The notes: generated from the letters alone by a model not told the origin. Shown: positions 8,301 through 16,151, numbered from the stretch's first letter. The stretch is DNA of 34,016 bases from an uncultured Marmoricola sp. (GCF_943913695.1 NZ_CALTZE010000025.1:1-34016); one strand, 5' to 3'. A program made the numbers and translations.

Positions 8301-11300
8301 AGGTCGGCGCTCCACGTCGCGGTCACGGTGGCGGACGCGTCGACGACCTCGGGCAGGGTGCCGCCCGCGGTGACCGCGAGCAAGTCGCCCATGGCGCGGG
8401 TGACCGACTCCTCGCTGATGACCGGCAGGCCGCCGGTGGGTACGCCGGAGAGGTCGACGTCGAGGGCGAGCTCACCGTGGCTCAGCGGCACGCGCAGCAC
8501 GGCGGTGTCGTCGGTGTGGCCGGCCTCGAGGCCGGCCTCGGTGCCGACCAGGCGGTGCAGCGGGTTGCCGATCACGCGACCGGCCCACACCACGTCGGCG
8601 GCGTCGCGCGCGGCGTCGAGCAGGGTGGCCTCGTCACCGACGGTGGTGCGGGCGACGGCGCGCAGCGGCGCGACGTCGGCGGCACGCAGGTCGTCGACAA
8701 CAGCAGCCTCGAAGCGGTCGAGCAGGTCGGCGACCGGCTCGTCCTTGCGGGTGATGCCGGCGACGGCGACCGGGCCGGGGATCACGATCACGTGCTCGGC
8801 GGGGTAGGACTCGTCGTGGGCCTGCCACAGGGAGTCCGAGCGCCACCAGCGGCGTACGTCGGCGTCGATCACCGGCACGAAGGTGACGGGCTTGCCGGGC
8901 CGGCGGCACACCTCGACGAAGTAGGAGACGTCGGCTGGGTGCAGCACGCAGGTCGCGGCCTCGGGGTGGGCGGCGACGAGGGCGTCGACGGCCGCGGCGG
9001 GGTCGGCGGCGACGGCGTCGAGGTCGTAGGGGCGCGCCACCTCGCCGGAGGTCTCGGGGGAGACCCGCGCCAGGGCGCGGTCGAGGAGGTCCTCGAAGCG
9101 GGTGCGCAGCGTGACGTCGAGCCATCGGCTGCCGGCGCCGTCCTGGCCGGTGAGCGACTCGGTCGTGGCGCGGGGGCCGGCCAGCTCGAGGTAGCGGCGC
9201 AGCAGCTGCTCGTAGGTCATCTCGGCGACGTCGCCGAAGTAGGGCTTGCAGGTCTCGGCCATCGCCGCGACGAGCTCGTCCTTGCGGGCCAGCGCCGCCT
9301 CGGCGTCGCCGGCGACCTGGTCGAGCAGCCCGCAGCAGCGCGAGGCGGGGTTGTCGATCTCGTGGATGTCGGCGCCGAGCTGGCTGCGTCCGGAGGTGAC
9401 GTCGCCGGCGCTGCGACCGGCGCCGACCCAGCCGCCGTTGTCGTGGAGCGGGACGCCGGGCGTGGAGACCAGCAGGTCCTTGACGGCGTCGGAGGTGGTG
9501 GCCTCCTTGACCGCCATGGCGGCGGTGCCGATGAGCACGCCGTCGACGGGCATGGGGGCCTCGCCGTGGGCGGTCGACCAGGTGCCGCGCAGGTAGTCGA
9601 CGGCCCGGTCGGGGGTGCCGATGCCGCCGCCGACGCAGACGACGAGGTTGTCGACGGCGCGCAGCTCGGCGTAGGTCGCGAGCAGCAGCTCGTCGAGGTC
9701 CTCCCAGCTGTGGTGGCCGCCGGCGACGCCGCCCTCGATGTGGGCGATGACGGGGGTGTCGACCGCGCGGGCGATCGCGAGCACCTGGCGGATCTGCTTG
9801 ACCGTGCCGGGCTTGAAGACGACGTGGCTGATGCCGGCCTCGTGGAGGTCCTCGATGATCGCGACGGCCTCGTCGGTCTCGGGGATGCCGGCACTGATGA
9901 CCAGGCCGTCGAAGGGCGCGCCGGCCTGGCGGGCCTTCTGCACCAGCCGCTGGCCCCCGACCTGCATCTTCCACAGGTAGGGGTCGAGGAAGAGGGTGTT
10001 GAACTGCGCCGTGGCGCCGTCGTCGAGCAGCTCGCCGAGCCGCGCGACGTTGTCGGCGAAGATCTGCTCGGTGACCTGGCCGCCGCCCGCGAGCTCGGCC
10101 CAGTGGCCGGCGTTGGCGGCCGCGGCGACGATCGCGGGGTCGACGGTCGTGGGGGTCATGCCCGCCAGCAGGATCGGCGACTTGCCGGTGAGGCGGGTGA
10201 AGGCGGTGTCGACGACGGGCGCGCCGTCACCGCGGTCGATGAGCCGGGGGGCGTACGCCGACCAGTCGACGGCGCGGGTGACCTCGGCGCCGACGGTGAA
10301 GAGCTGCTCGCGCCCGGCGGCAGTGGCCGCGGGCACGACGGTGACGCCGCGGCCGCGCAGCGCGCGGGCGGCGAGGTTGGCGGAGAGCTCGGCGGGGCCG
10401 AGGTCGACGATCCAGCGGGTCTGCTCGCCGACGGCGTCGAGCAGCTCGCGGGGCCAGTCGACGGTCTCGACGCAGATCGCCTGGGCGAGGTGCTCGGCGA
10501 GGGCGGCGTCGAGGTCGCAGGCCTCGGCCCACTCGCGCACCAGGGCCACGGCGGGTGCCAGGGCGGGGTGGTGGAAGCCGACGGTGACGGGGATCGACTC
10601 GAGCACGGGGCCGAAGGCGCGGCCGCCGCGCGACTTCTGCTCGATCTCCTGGGCCTCGCGGTCGGCGCGGGCCTGCACCGCGGCGCGGAAGCGACGCAGC
10701 GCGTCGGGGGTGCCGCTGAGCACGGCGCGCCGGGGGCCGTTGACCGCGGCCACCACGGCACGGTCGTCGTCGCGCGCGGTCTCGGCGAGCAGCGCCTCGA
10801 CGTCGGCGAGCTCGGCGCCGGCGACCGAGAGCATGGGGTGCTCCTCGCCGTGGCCGACGAGGCCGGCGCGGCGGGCGACCAGGGCCGCGGCCGCACCGAT
10901 CAGGCGGGCGATGGCGACCAGGTCGACGTCGCTGGAGGCGTCGCTCTGGCCCTGGCGCTCCTTGCGGCCGGCGAAGGCCGCGACGCCGAGGATGCCCTGG
11001 GAGTGGCCGACCGCGGCGACCGGCGTGACGCGCGTGAGGTCGAGGCCCTCGGCGGCGAGCAGGTCGAGCGCGGTGAGCTGCGAGAGCAGCACGCCGGGGA
11101 TGGAGAGCGCGGCGGAGAGGCTCTCCTCGCGGGGGAGGCCGTCGTCGTCGCCGACCCAGGTGTGGGGCTCGAAGGGCCGGGGCAGGGCGGCGGCGAGCTG
11201 CCCGGCGACGGGGGCGACGCGGCGGGCGGACTCGGTGACCAGCTCGGCCACGCGGTCGGTGGCCTGGTCCTCGCGGAGCAGCTCGGCGAGGGTGGCCGAC

Positions 11301-11428
11301 CAGTCGGTGCCCTGGCCGCCGAAGGTGACGGCGAACTCCTCGCCCTCGCTGAGCCGGTCGGCCAGGGACTGGCCGTGACCCGGGGTCGCGTGGTCGTGGG
11401 TCAGGGTCGTCGGGGGTACCTGAGTCAT
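2309..11428 (-). CDS. fas: Type I fatty acid synthase (bacterial FAS-I)
   Basis: A single 3039-residue polypeptide, close to the mycobacterial FAS-I length of about 3070. Domains in order: acetyltransferase (GHSQG, Ser about 143); enoyl reductase (LLAGMTPTTVDP about 420, then VGGGIGTPD); hot-dog dehydratase (SGDHNPLHTD about 1204); malonyl/palmitoyl transferase (GHSVGEYNA about 1412); an Ala-Pro-rich linker about 1700-1750; ACP (CDGVSSRRNQ about 1790, Ser as phosphopantetheine site); ketoreductase (VTGAAPGSIAGS about 2090); ketosynthase (ACATAAVS Cys about 2690, with KHDTSTAAND and TGHSKGG histidines). No phosphopantetheinyl transferase domain is present, which explains the adjoining acpS. 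It makes long-chain acyl-CoAs de novo in the cytosol. All catalytic motifs I looked for are intact. The start ATG has only a weak upstream ribosome site. Confidence 0.97.
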   Translation of the reverse strand: MTQVPPTTLTHDHATPGHGQSLADRLSEGEEFAVTFGGQGTDWSATLAELLREDQATDRVAELVTESARRVAPVAGQLAAALPRPFEPHTWVGDDDGLPREESLSAALSIPGVLLSQLTALDLLAAEGLDLTRVTPVAAVGHSQGILGVAAFAGRKERQGQSDASSDVDLVAIARLIGAAAALVARRAGLVGHGEEHPMLSVAGAELADVEALLAETARDDDRAVVAAVNGPRRAVLSGTPDALRRFRAAVQARADREAQEIEQKSRGGRAFGPVLESIPVTVGFHHPALAPAVALVREWAEACDLDAALAEHLAQAICVETVDWPRELLDAVGEQTRWIVDLGPAELSANLAARALRGRGVTVVPAATAAGREQLFTVGAEVTRAVDWSAYAPRLIDRGDGAPVVDTAFTRLTGKSPILLAGMTPTTVDPAIVAAAANAGHWAELAGGGQVTEQIFADNVARLGELLDDGATAQFNTLFLDPYLWKMQVGGQRLVQKARQAGAPFDGLVISAGIPETDEAVAIIEDLHEAGISHVVFKPGTVKQIRQVLAIARAVDTPVIAHIEGGVAGGHHSWEDLDELLLATYAELRAVDNLVVCVGGGIGTPDRAVDYLRGTWSTAHGEAPMPVDGVLIGTAAMAVKEATTSDAVKDLLVSTPGVPLHDNGGWVGAGRSAGDVTSGRSQLGADIHEIDNPASRCCGLLDQVAGDAEAALARKDELVAAMAETCKPYFGDVAEMTYEQLLRRYLELAGPRATTESLTGQDGAGSRWLDVTLRTRFEDLLDRALARVSPETSGEVARPYDLDAVAADPAAAVDALVAAHPEAATCVLHPADVSYFVEVCRRPGKPVTFVPVIDADVRRWWRSDSLWQAHDESYPAEHVIVIPGPVAVAGITRKDEPVADLLDRFEAAVVDDLRAADVAPLRAVARTTVGDEATLLDAARDAADVVWAGRVIGNPLHRLVGTEAGLEAGHTDDTAVLRVPLSHGELALDVDLSGVPTGGLPVISEESVTRAMGDLLAVTAGGTLPEVVDASATVTATWSADLVADHVGVTDPARRRKGEGQADPQAGAVPDALVGLAWPAVFACIGPVEGLLDLVHLDHRLTLERPLAELPAGTGLTLVATRTGTVDSVAGQVISVEVVVSADGETVATLAERFMVRGRTGEAELAAPESVMADAEERPRARLDRFTVTAPRHMAAFAAVSGDHNPLHTDVPAARLAGFEGPIVHGMWTSAVAQRAAAAAGASHQPRAIRSWLTRWVAPVLPGAEVEVTVERTGVLAGDTVLEVSVRAGGELAMVAEAVATAPRTAYAFPGQGIQSQGMGLDARSRSAAAREVWDRADAHTREALGFSILAVVRDNPTELWADGELHRHPDGVLFLTQFTQVAMATLAVAQVAEMRESGVFVEGSITCGHSVGEYNALAAVTGILPLEALLEIVFRRGMAMHHLVPRDAQGRSNYRLAAIRPSQIRLDDDEVADWVAGIAEQSGEFIQIVNYNLRGSQYAIAGTVRGLEILEDEVAERRKRFNGKAAFILVPGIDVPFHSSELHPGVPDFRATLDSLLPETIDPSLLVGRYIPNLVPRLFTLDKSFVEEVAAYVDSPLLKPALDDWATWSADPSRLGRALLIELLAWQFASPVRWIETQDLLFARPEADGLGIEQFVEVGVAGAPTIANLAANTVKLPTYTGEAPRILNLERDSAVVFGTDTPVVEDEEETGEAEASDATPQADAAPQAAAPAAAPAAAPTAAPGAERPADLSYTAADATTTLAALRTKVRPDQIGAADTIEALCDGVSSRRNQLLVDLGAELGLGAIDGAAEADWKSLGGKVDKLARGYSAFGPVLTEAVGDTLRKFAGSKGSKAAAITDRVTDTWQLGPGWVSHVQAVLACGLRDGSSTRGGALGFDAQPDDVAGAVDQAVQAVGAARGVSVSMPSGGEGAGGGTVDAAALGELTESITGPDGVLASTARHLLGRLGLADQGVGESEDDLDAELVQLVEAELGSDWAKKVAPSFDAKRAVLLDDRWASVREDLARAWAGDEDVLTHSYAALDDNALSQARWWLERARSEERNDLVSFYDSVVSAAATEPPYAGEVAVVTGAAPGSIAGSVVADLLRGGATVVATTSRLSKARLDYFRELYRDHASHGAALWVLPANLASYADVDALVEWISSPVVEEAGGQRTELRPGLSPTLVFPFAAPPVQGTAADAGPRAEVEFRVLVWGVERLVTGLAAQGAEHKLGQRVHVVLPGSPNRGRFGGDGAYGEAKAAFDAFTQRWHAESAWSARVSLAHAHIGWVRGTGLMGGNDPLVGAVEEAGVRTWSPEEMTAELLELCTADARAKAAQAPLVADLTGGLGEADLDLAALAREAREAASASDSDSSDDEAARTTVTALTHPAGWGTTQATMPWQDLDAKPEDLVVIVGAGEVGPVGSARTRFEMEVEDHLSAAGVLELAWVTGKIVWEHEPTAGWHDAASGDPLTEAEVVEKYAEELEASVGIRRFRDDNQMIDNTAPLMVSVYLDEDTSFVVRTEEEARAFAEADPQHTRIAPGEDGDWVVTRLAGGEMRVPRRFKLTRFVGGQVPDGFDPAVWGLGSMVESFDRLAAWNLVATVDAFVSSGVTPAELLRWVHPTQFANTQGTGIGGMQSTRRMYVDALLGEEPPNDVLQEALPNVVAAHTVQSYLGGYGAMVHPVAACATAAVSVEEGVDKIKLGKASVVVAGGFDDLGIEGILGFGNMSATADTAEMLGKGIEERHVCRPNDRRRGGFVEAQGGGAVVLARGDVAAELGLPVLGVVAYAASFADGIHTSIPAPGIGALGAGVGGARSPLATSLDKLGLGADDLAVVSKHDTSTAANDPNESQLHEKLADALGRTEGSPLYVVSQKSLTGHSKGGAAAFQLNGLCQVLAGGVVPPNRGLDCVDEQLSVNEHLVWLRQALQTGPLKAGVLTSLGFGHVSAMVVVAHPGAFAATLSESERETWLERASARLVAGEARRLDAMHGGDPLFVKAEQRRFASSDLAATKADESAMLVDAKARLGEDGVYARAGR

Positions 11429-11482
11429 GCGAGGAGTCTGTCATGTTCCAGGCTCAAACACGAATCCCCCCTCACGTTTTTT

Positions 11483-11505
11483 CCGAGACTTGCATCATGT
11501 CTCGG
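11483..11505. promoter_or_regulatory. Palindrome upstream of fas (candidate operator)
   Basis: CCGAGAC-N9-GTCTCGG is a perfect 7-bp inverted repeat in the 108-bp gap before fas, about 55 bp upstream of its ATG. The size and spacing suit a TetR-type dimer such as FasR, which controls fas-acpS in mycobacteria. I cannot confirm that the sequence matches a FasR site. Confidence 0.4.
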
Positions 11506-11523
11506 TCTACCCGCCGGTAGACC
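11504..11523 (-). terminator. Hairpin after the FAD/TTC38 gene
   Basis: GGTCTACC-cgcc-GGTAGACC is a perfect 8-bp stem with a 4-base loop. It begins 13 bases past the stop of the upstream minus-strand gene. There is no U-tract, as is common for actinobacterial terminators. It separates that gene from fas. Confidence 0.55.
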
Positions 11524-11536
11524 CCCCAGACCGGGC

Positions 11537-14188
11537 TCAGCGCGGTGCGGAGGTGGTCTGGAGCAGCGCCCGGCGGCGTGAGTCGAGGGGGGAGGGACGC
11601 CGGTCGAGACGTCGGTCGAGCACGGCCGCAGCCTCGGTCGAGCGGCCGGCGAGCGCCAGGGCGTGGACCAGCGTGTCCTCGAGCACCTCGCGCTGTGCCG
11701 CCGAGCCGCCCAGCGCGGTGGTGCGCGGCAGCAGCGCCGTCAGTGCGTCCGCGGCCTCGCCGTGCCAGCCCTCCAGCAGGCGGACGAGCGCCGCGCACAG
11801 CGGCGCGACCACGTCGCGGAAGACCGGGTCGGAGTGGCCCTCGGCATGCGTCCGCAGCGCCGCGAGCCCCGTCTCGTCACCATCGGCGGCCAGGGCGAGC
11901 GCACTGTGCATCGCGGCGAACGGTGTCGGTGGCTCGGAGAGCCAGCCCACGGGGGCGGCGTCGCAGGCTTCCTGCACCGGCAGCTCCTGCTCCCACTCGC
12001 CGGTGACCCGGCAGCGCCACAGCAGCGCGGCGCTGTCGACCAGGGCGCGCGAGCCGTGGACGCCGGGCGGCGCCAGCTCGCGGGCGTAGCGGCGGCGTAC
12101 GGCGTCGGTGTCGCCCTGCGAGAGCTCGTGCAGCGCCGCGTGCCAGGAGAAGTGCGAGCGGTGGTTGGCCTGGCGCCCGCAGCCGCCGATCCACTCGTCG
12201 AGCCAGGCGAGGCCGGCCGCGTGCTCGCCGGTCTCGTAGAACACGTGGGCCCGCGCGTGCACGGCGTGGCCCGAGGCCGGCTCCACCGAGAGGGCGTACG
12301 CCGCCAGCTCCTCGGCCTCGGCCCATCGCTCCTGGTCCTGGCGCACGAACGCCAGCTGCCCGGCGTACCACCAGTCGTCGCCGTAGGTGCGGCCGAGGCC
12401 CTCCACGAGGTCGGCGGTCTGGCGCCCGGAGGTGAGCCCCCCGAAGGCGACCGTCGGCACGGCGACGCTCACGGCGAGCGCGTCGCGGGGGAAGAGCCGC
12501 ACGTGGCGCAGCAGCGCCGCCGCGCCGGTGGCCTCGTCGCTGCGCAGCCGGGTGGTGACGGCGCGCAGGAAGCTGACCTCGCGGTCGTCGAGGAAGCGCC
12601 GCGCCGCGGCGGCGTGAGCGCGGTCGAGCGAGCGGCCCCAGTCGGTGGAGGTGCCCCACTCGTGGCCGAGGAGCGCGAGGGCGGCCTGCGCCTGGGTGAA
12701 GTCGGGGTCGTGCTCGACGGCCTCGCGCAGCCCGCGCTCGGCACCGTCCTGGAGGCGCAGCAGCCGGCCGAGCGCGTCGTTGTAGGCCCGCGCGGCGGTC
12801 GCGTCGGTGGTGAGGCAGAGCCCGTAGACGTCGGTGGGGCGACGGCGGGTCTCGCCGTGCAGCGCGCGCACCACGCGCAGGGCGACGTTGTAGGCCTGCT
12901 CGCGGATCTCGGGCATCGCCGTGGTCTCCCACAGGCTGCCGCGGCGCAGCGACCCGAGGGCGTAGATCGGCATGCCGCTCGGCAGCACGCCGCGCACCCG
13001 TCCGTCGTCGGCGACGTCGATGCCGAGGCCGACCGGGCCGGGACGCACCAGGCCGCTGCGGGCGAGCGTGGTCAGCAGCGGGTCGTGGGCCAGGGTGCCG
13101 ACGGGTCCGGTGCAGGAGACGACGCCCGCCACGCGCACGGTGGTGCCGTCGGTCAGGTCGACCTCGAGCGCGTCGCCGACCTCGCGCACGCCGGAGACGG
13201 TGCCCGCGTGGCGCTCGAGGCGTCCGGCGGTCTCGAGGGCGTCGAGCCGCGCGGCGACCTCGGGCGACATCCGGTGACGGTGCACGTCCCAGGTGCGGGC
13301 GTGCTCGGCGAGGAAGGTCTGCTTCTCCTCCTCGCTCAGCCCCGACCACAGCTGGGCGGTCACCGGGCGCAGGCCGTCGATGGCCGCCCGCCAGTCGCCG
13401 GTCGCGGCGACGGTGCGCGCGACGTGGGTGCGCACCGCCTCCTCGAGCTCGGCCAGCGAGCCGAGCCGGGTGATCCCCGGCGGCGGGGGCACGGGCGGCG
13501 TGGTGGGCACCCGGTGCACGCGGGGGAGCTGGTCGTGACGCGAGACCGTGTGCAGCGTGCGTCCGGGGCGGTCGGCGCTGACCGCGACGTCGACCATCGT
13601 CAGGCCGGTGCCCACCAGCAGCAGGTCGCCGTCGTCGGGCAACGGTTGCGTCCACGGGTCGGCCACGAAGCGCGGGCTGCGCCGCAGCGCCTCCGGGGCC
13701 CAGGTGCTGCCGCTCGGGGTGCCGCCCGCGAGCACGACCGCCCGGGCGACGATCGTGCCGCCGAGCTCGTCGTGCACCACGAAGCGCTCGCCGTCGCCGG
13801 TGATGTCGGTGACGCGGGTGTGGCGGCGCTCGAAGCCGGCGTTGCCGGGATACTCCGCCGCCGTCTCCAGCAGCTCCTCGACGTAGTCGCCGTACCACCG
13901 GCGCGGCACGAAGTGCTGCGGTTGGGCCGCGGGGTCCTTGCGGCGGCGTACCCAGCGGAAGAAGTGCTCGGGGTCGCGCGGGAAGGCCGTCATGCCGCTG
14001 GCCGGCACGTTGAGCAGGTGGCGCTCGTCGGTCGTGGAGTACGCCGCCCCCCGCCCGGTGGTCTCGGCGGGGTCGACCAGCACCACGCGGTAGCGCGTGG
14101 ACAGGGCCGTCAGCAGGTGCGTCGCCGTCAGCGCACCCCCGGCGCCCGCCCCCACGACCACGACGCAGCAGTCGCCCTCACCCGCCAT
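11537..14188 (-). CDS. Fusion of FAD/NAD(P)-binding domain to a TTC38-like TPR domain
   Basis: This 883-residue protein has two parts. Residues 1 to about 450 resemble FAD-NAD(P)-binding proteins of the NAD_binding_9 type: VVVVGAGAGGALTATHLL near the N-terminus, GRGAAYSTTDERHLLNVPASGM, a second nucleotide-binding segment LLLVGTGLTMVDVAV near 200, and a late ALGSLRRGSLWETTAMPEIR. From about 450 it resembles tetratricopeptide repeat protein 38: DVYGLCLTTDATAARAYNDAL, AVEHDPDFTQAQAALALLGHE, then HVFYETGEHAAGLAWLDEWI. The junction is direct, without a linker. I prefer the ATG at 14188, six bases after GAGGAG, over a GTG one codon upstream. The substrate is unknown: the first half suggests a flavin-dependent oxidoreductase and the second half protein or ligand binding. 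The gene is monocistronic with its own promoter. Confidence 0.8.
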   Translation of the reverse strand: MAGEGDCCVVVVGAGAGGALTATHLLTALSTRYRVVLVDPAETTGRGAAYSTTDERHLLNVPASGMTAFPRDPEHFFRWVRRRKDPAAQPQHFVPRRWYGDYVEELLETAAEYPGNAGFERRHTRVTDITGDGERFVVHDELGGTIVARAVVLAGGTPSGSTWAPEALRRSPRFVADPWTQPLPDDGDLLLVGTGLTMVDVAVSADRPGRTLHTVSRHDQLPRVHRVPTTPPVPPPPGITRLGSLAELEEAVRTHVARTVAATGDWRAAIDGLRPVTAQLWSGLSEEEKQTFLAEHARTWDVHRHRMSPEVAARLDALETAGRLERHAGTVSGVREVGDALEVDLTDGTTVRVAGVVSCTGPVGTLAHDPLLTTLARSGLVRPGPVGLGIDVADDGRVRGVLPSGMPIYALGSLRRGSLWETTAMPEIREQAYNVALRVVRALHGETRRRPTDVYGLCLTTDATAARAYNDALGRLLRLQDGAERGLREAVEHDPDFTQAQAALALLGHEWGTSTDWGRSLDRAHAAAARRFLDDREVSFLRAVTTRLRSDEATGAAALLRHVRLFPRDALAVSVAVPTVAFGGLTSGRQTADLVEGLGRTYGDDWWYAGQLAFVRQDQERWAEAEELAAYALSVEPASGHAVHARAHVFYETGEHAAGLAWLDEWIGGCGRQANHRSHFSWHAALHELSQGDTDAVRRRYARELAPPGVHGSRALVDSAALLWRCRVTGEWEQELPVQEACDAAPVGWLSEPPTPFAAMHSALALAADGDETGLAALRTHAEGHSDPVFRDVVAPLCAALVRLLEGWHGEAADALTALLPRTTALGGSAAQREVLEDTLVHALALAGRSTEAAAVLDRRLDRRPSPLDSRRRALLQTTSAPR

Positions 14189-14202
14189 CACCGTCTCCTC
14201 AA

Positions 14203-14229
14203 AGTCGATCGAACAACTCGACTAAGGTA
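14203..14229 (-). promoter_or_regulatory. Promoter and overlapping operator of the FAD/TTC38 gene
   Basis: On the minus strand TACCTT (14229-14224) is a good actinobacterial -10 box. It is followed at once by AGTCGA-N9-TCGACT (14223-14203), a 21-bp inverted repeat covering the expected transcription start. A repressor bound there would block initiation. Confidence 0.45.
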
Positions 14230-14294
14230 GCACCCGGTGCGCCATCGGCCGGGCACCGCGCCGGGCCAGTGGTGGGTTGAAAGCGGCCGGTCGG

Positions 14295-16076
14295 CTAGCC
14301 CGCGTCCTTGATCTCGCAGATCACCGCGCCGTTGGAGACGCCCGCGCCGACCTCGGCGTCCAGGCCGGTCACGGTGCCGGCCTTGTGGGCCTTGAGGGGC
14401 TGCTCCATCTTCATCGCCTCGAGCACCACGATGGTGTCGCCCTCGGCGACCTCCTGGCCGTCGGTGACGGCGACCTTGACGATGGTGCCCTGCATCGGGG
14501 AGGTCACGGCGTCGCCGGAGACCGCGGCGCCGGAGCCCGCGCCGGAGCGCCGCTTGGGCTTCTTGGCCCCGCCCCCGCCGCCGGCCCCGCCAGCCACGGC
14601 GAGGTCGGCCGGCAGCACGACCTCGAGGCGGCGCCCGCCCACCTCAACCGTGACGCGGTGGCGCTCGGCGGGCTCCTCGGAGTCGGCCGAGGGGCCGGAG
14701 TAGGGCTGGATCTGGTTGTCGAAGTCGGTCTCGATCCACTGCGTGTAGACCGAGAAGGACTCACCGTCGCCGATGAAGGCGGGGTCGTCGACGACCGCCG
14801 CGTGGAAGGGGATCACGGTGGGCATGCCCTCGACCACGAACTCGTCGAGCGCGCGGCGCGAGCGCTCCAGCGCCTGGGTGCGGTCGCGGCCGGTGACGAT
14901 GAGCTTGGCGACGAGCGAGTCGAAGGCACCGGGGATGGTCTCGCCCTCCTCGTAGCCGCCGTCGAGGCGTACGCCGGGTCCACTGGGGGGCGACCAGCGG
15001 GTCAGGGTGCCGGGGGCGGGCATGAAGCCGGCGCCGCCGTCCTCGGCGTTGATGCGGAACTCGATGGAGTGGCCGCGCACCTCGGGGTCGGAGTAGCCGA
15101 GCTCCTCGCCCGCGGCGATGCGGAACATCTCGCGCACCAGGTCGAGGCCGGTGACCTCCTCGGAGACGCAGTGCTCGACCTGGAGCCGGGTGTTGACCTC
15201 GAGGAAGGAGATGCTGCCGTCGGCGGCGACGAGGAACTCGCAGGTGCCGGCGCCGACGTAGCCCGCCTCCCGCAGGATCGCCTTGGAGGACTCGTAGAGC
15301 CGCGCGACCTGGTCGTCGGAGAGGAAGGGCGCCGGGGCCTCCTCGACGAGCTTCTGGTTGCGCCGCTGCAGCGAGCAGTCGCGGGTGGAGACGACCACGA
15401 CGTTGCCGTGCTGGTCGGCCAGGCACTGGGTCTCGACGTGGCGGGGCTTGTCGAGGAACTTCTCGACCAGGCACTCGCCGCGGCCGAAGGCGCCGACGGC
15501 CTCGCGCACCGCCGCCTCGAAGGCGTCGGGGATCTCCTCCTTCGTGCGGGCGACCTTGAGGCCGCGGCCGCCGCCGCCGTAGACCGCCTTGATCGCGACG
15601 GGCAGGCCGTGCTCCTCGGCGAAGGCCACCACCTCGTCGGCGTCGGCGACGGGGTCCTTGGTGCCGGGGGCCAGCGGGGCGTCGGCCCGCTCGGCGATGT
15701 GCTTGGCCTTGGCCTTGTCGCCCAGGGCGTCGATCGCCTCGGGCGTCGGGCCGATCCACACCAGCCCGGCGTCGATCACGGCCGTGGCGAAGTCGGCGTT
15801 CTCGGCCAGGAAGCCGTAGCCGGGGTGGACCGAGTCGGCGCCGGACTCCTTGGCCGCGGCGACGATCTTGTCGATGTCGAGGTAGGAGTCGGCGGGGGTC
15901 GCGCCCCCGAGCGAGTGCGCCTCGTCGGCGATGCGCACGAAGAGCGCGTCGCGGTCGGGCTCGGCGTAGACCGCGACCGAGCCGATCCCGGCGTCCTTGC
16001 ACGCCCGGATGACACGGACGGCGATCTCGCCCCGGTTGGCGACCAGGACCTTCTGCAGCGGCTTGACCTCAGGCAC
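14295..16076 (-). CDS. accA3: Acyl-CoA carboxylase alpha subunit (biotin carboxylase + BCCP), AccA3 type
   Basis: 593 residues that align from memory almost end to end with mycobacterial AccA3. Biotin carboxylase occupies about 1-450: KVLVANRGEIAVRVIRA, HPGYGFLAENADFA, the ATP-grasp glycine loop YGGGGRGLKV near 167, and the EVNTRLQVEH segment near 300. A Gly/Lys-rich linker leads to the biotinyl domain, with EAMKMEQPL near 555 carrying the biotinylated Lys. The enzyme carboxylates biotin for partner AccD subunits that convert acetyl- or propionyl-CoA to malonyl- or methylmalonyl-CoA. No AccD is in the window. An oddity is VEHCVSEE where the family nearly always has VEHPVTEE. The GTG start at 16076 is seven bases after a TAGGGT box, so a leaderless mRNA is likely. 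Confidence 0.93.
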   Translation of the reverse strand: MPEVKPLQKVLVANRGEIAVRVIRACKDAGIGSVAVYAEPDRDALFVRIADEAHSLGGATPADSYLDIDKIVAAAKESGADSVHPGYGFLAENADFATAVIDAGLVWIGPTPEAIDALGDKAKAKHIAERADAPLAPGTKDPVADADEVVAFAEEHGLPVAIKAVYGGGGRGLKVARTKEEIPDAFEAAVREAVGAFGRGECLVEKFLDKPRHVETQCLADQHGNVVVVSTRDCSLQRRNQKLVEEAPAPFLSDDQVARLYESSKAILREAGYVGAGTCEFLVAADGSISFLEVNTRLQVEHCVSEEVTGLDLVREMFRIAAGEELGYSDPEVRGHSIEFRINAEDGGAGFMPAPGTLTRWSPPSGPGVRLDGGYEEGETIPGAFDSLVAKLIVTGRDRTQALERSRRALDEFVVEGMPTVIPFHAAVVDDPAFIGDGESFSVYTQWIETDFDNQIQPYSGPSADSEEPAERHRVTVEVGGRRLEVVLPADLAVAGGAGGGGGAKKPKRRSGAGSGAAVSGDAVTSPMQGTIVKVAVTDGQEVAEGDTIVVLEAMKMEQPLKAHKAGTVTGLDAEVGAGVSNGAVICEIKDAG

Positions 16077-16083
16077 GGGCCCG

Positions 16084-16089
16084 ACCCTA
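16084..16089 (-). promoter_or_regulatory. -10 box of accA3 (leaderless)
   Basis: TAGGGT on the minus strand, then seven bases, then the GTG start. This is the geometry of a leaderless actinobacterial promoter. Confidence 0.6.
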
Positions 16090-16145
16090 CTGCGAGCCGA
16101 GGGTGCCCCGACCGCAGCGGGGTGAGCGATCGTTCACATCCGGCC

Positions 16146-16151
16146 TACCAT
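16146..16151 (+). promoter_or_regulatory. -10 box of icmA (leaderless)
   Basis: TACCAT ends six bases before the ATG at 16158, so transcription should start at the initiation codon. The -35 region is weak. It lies back to back with the accA3 promoter within 81 bp. Confidence 0.55.

Noticed and set aside
2210..11581. A very long plus-strand open frame opposite fas
   Set aside because: It mirrors the fas codon pattern at high GC, has no domain, and is rich in Gly, Val, Asp and His as antisense frames are here. The minus strand holds a full FAS-I.
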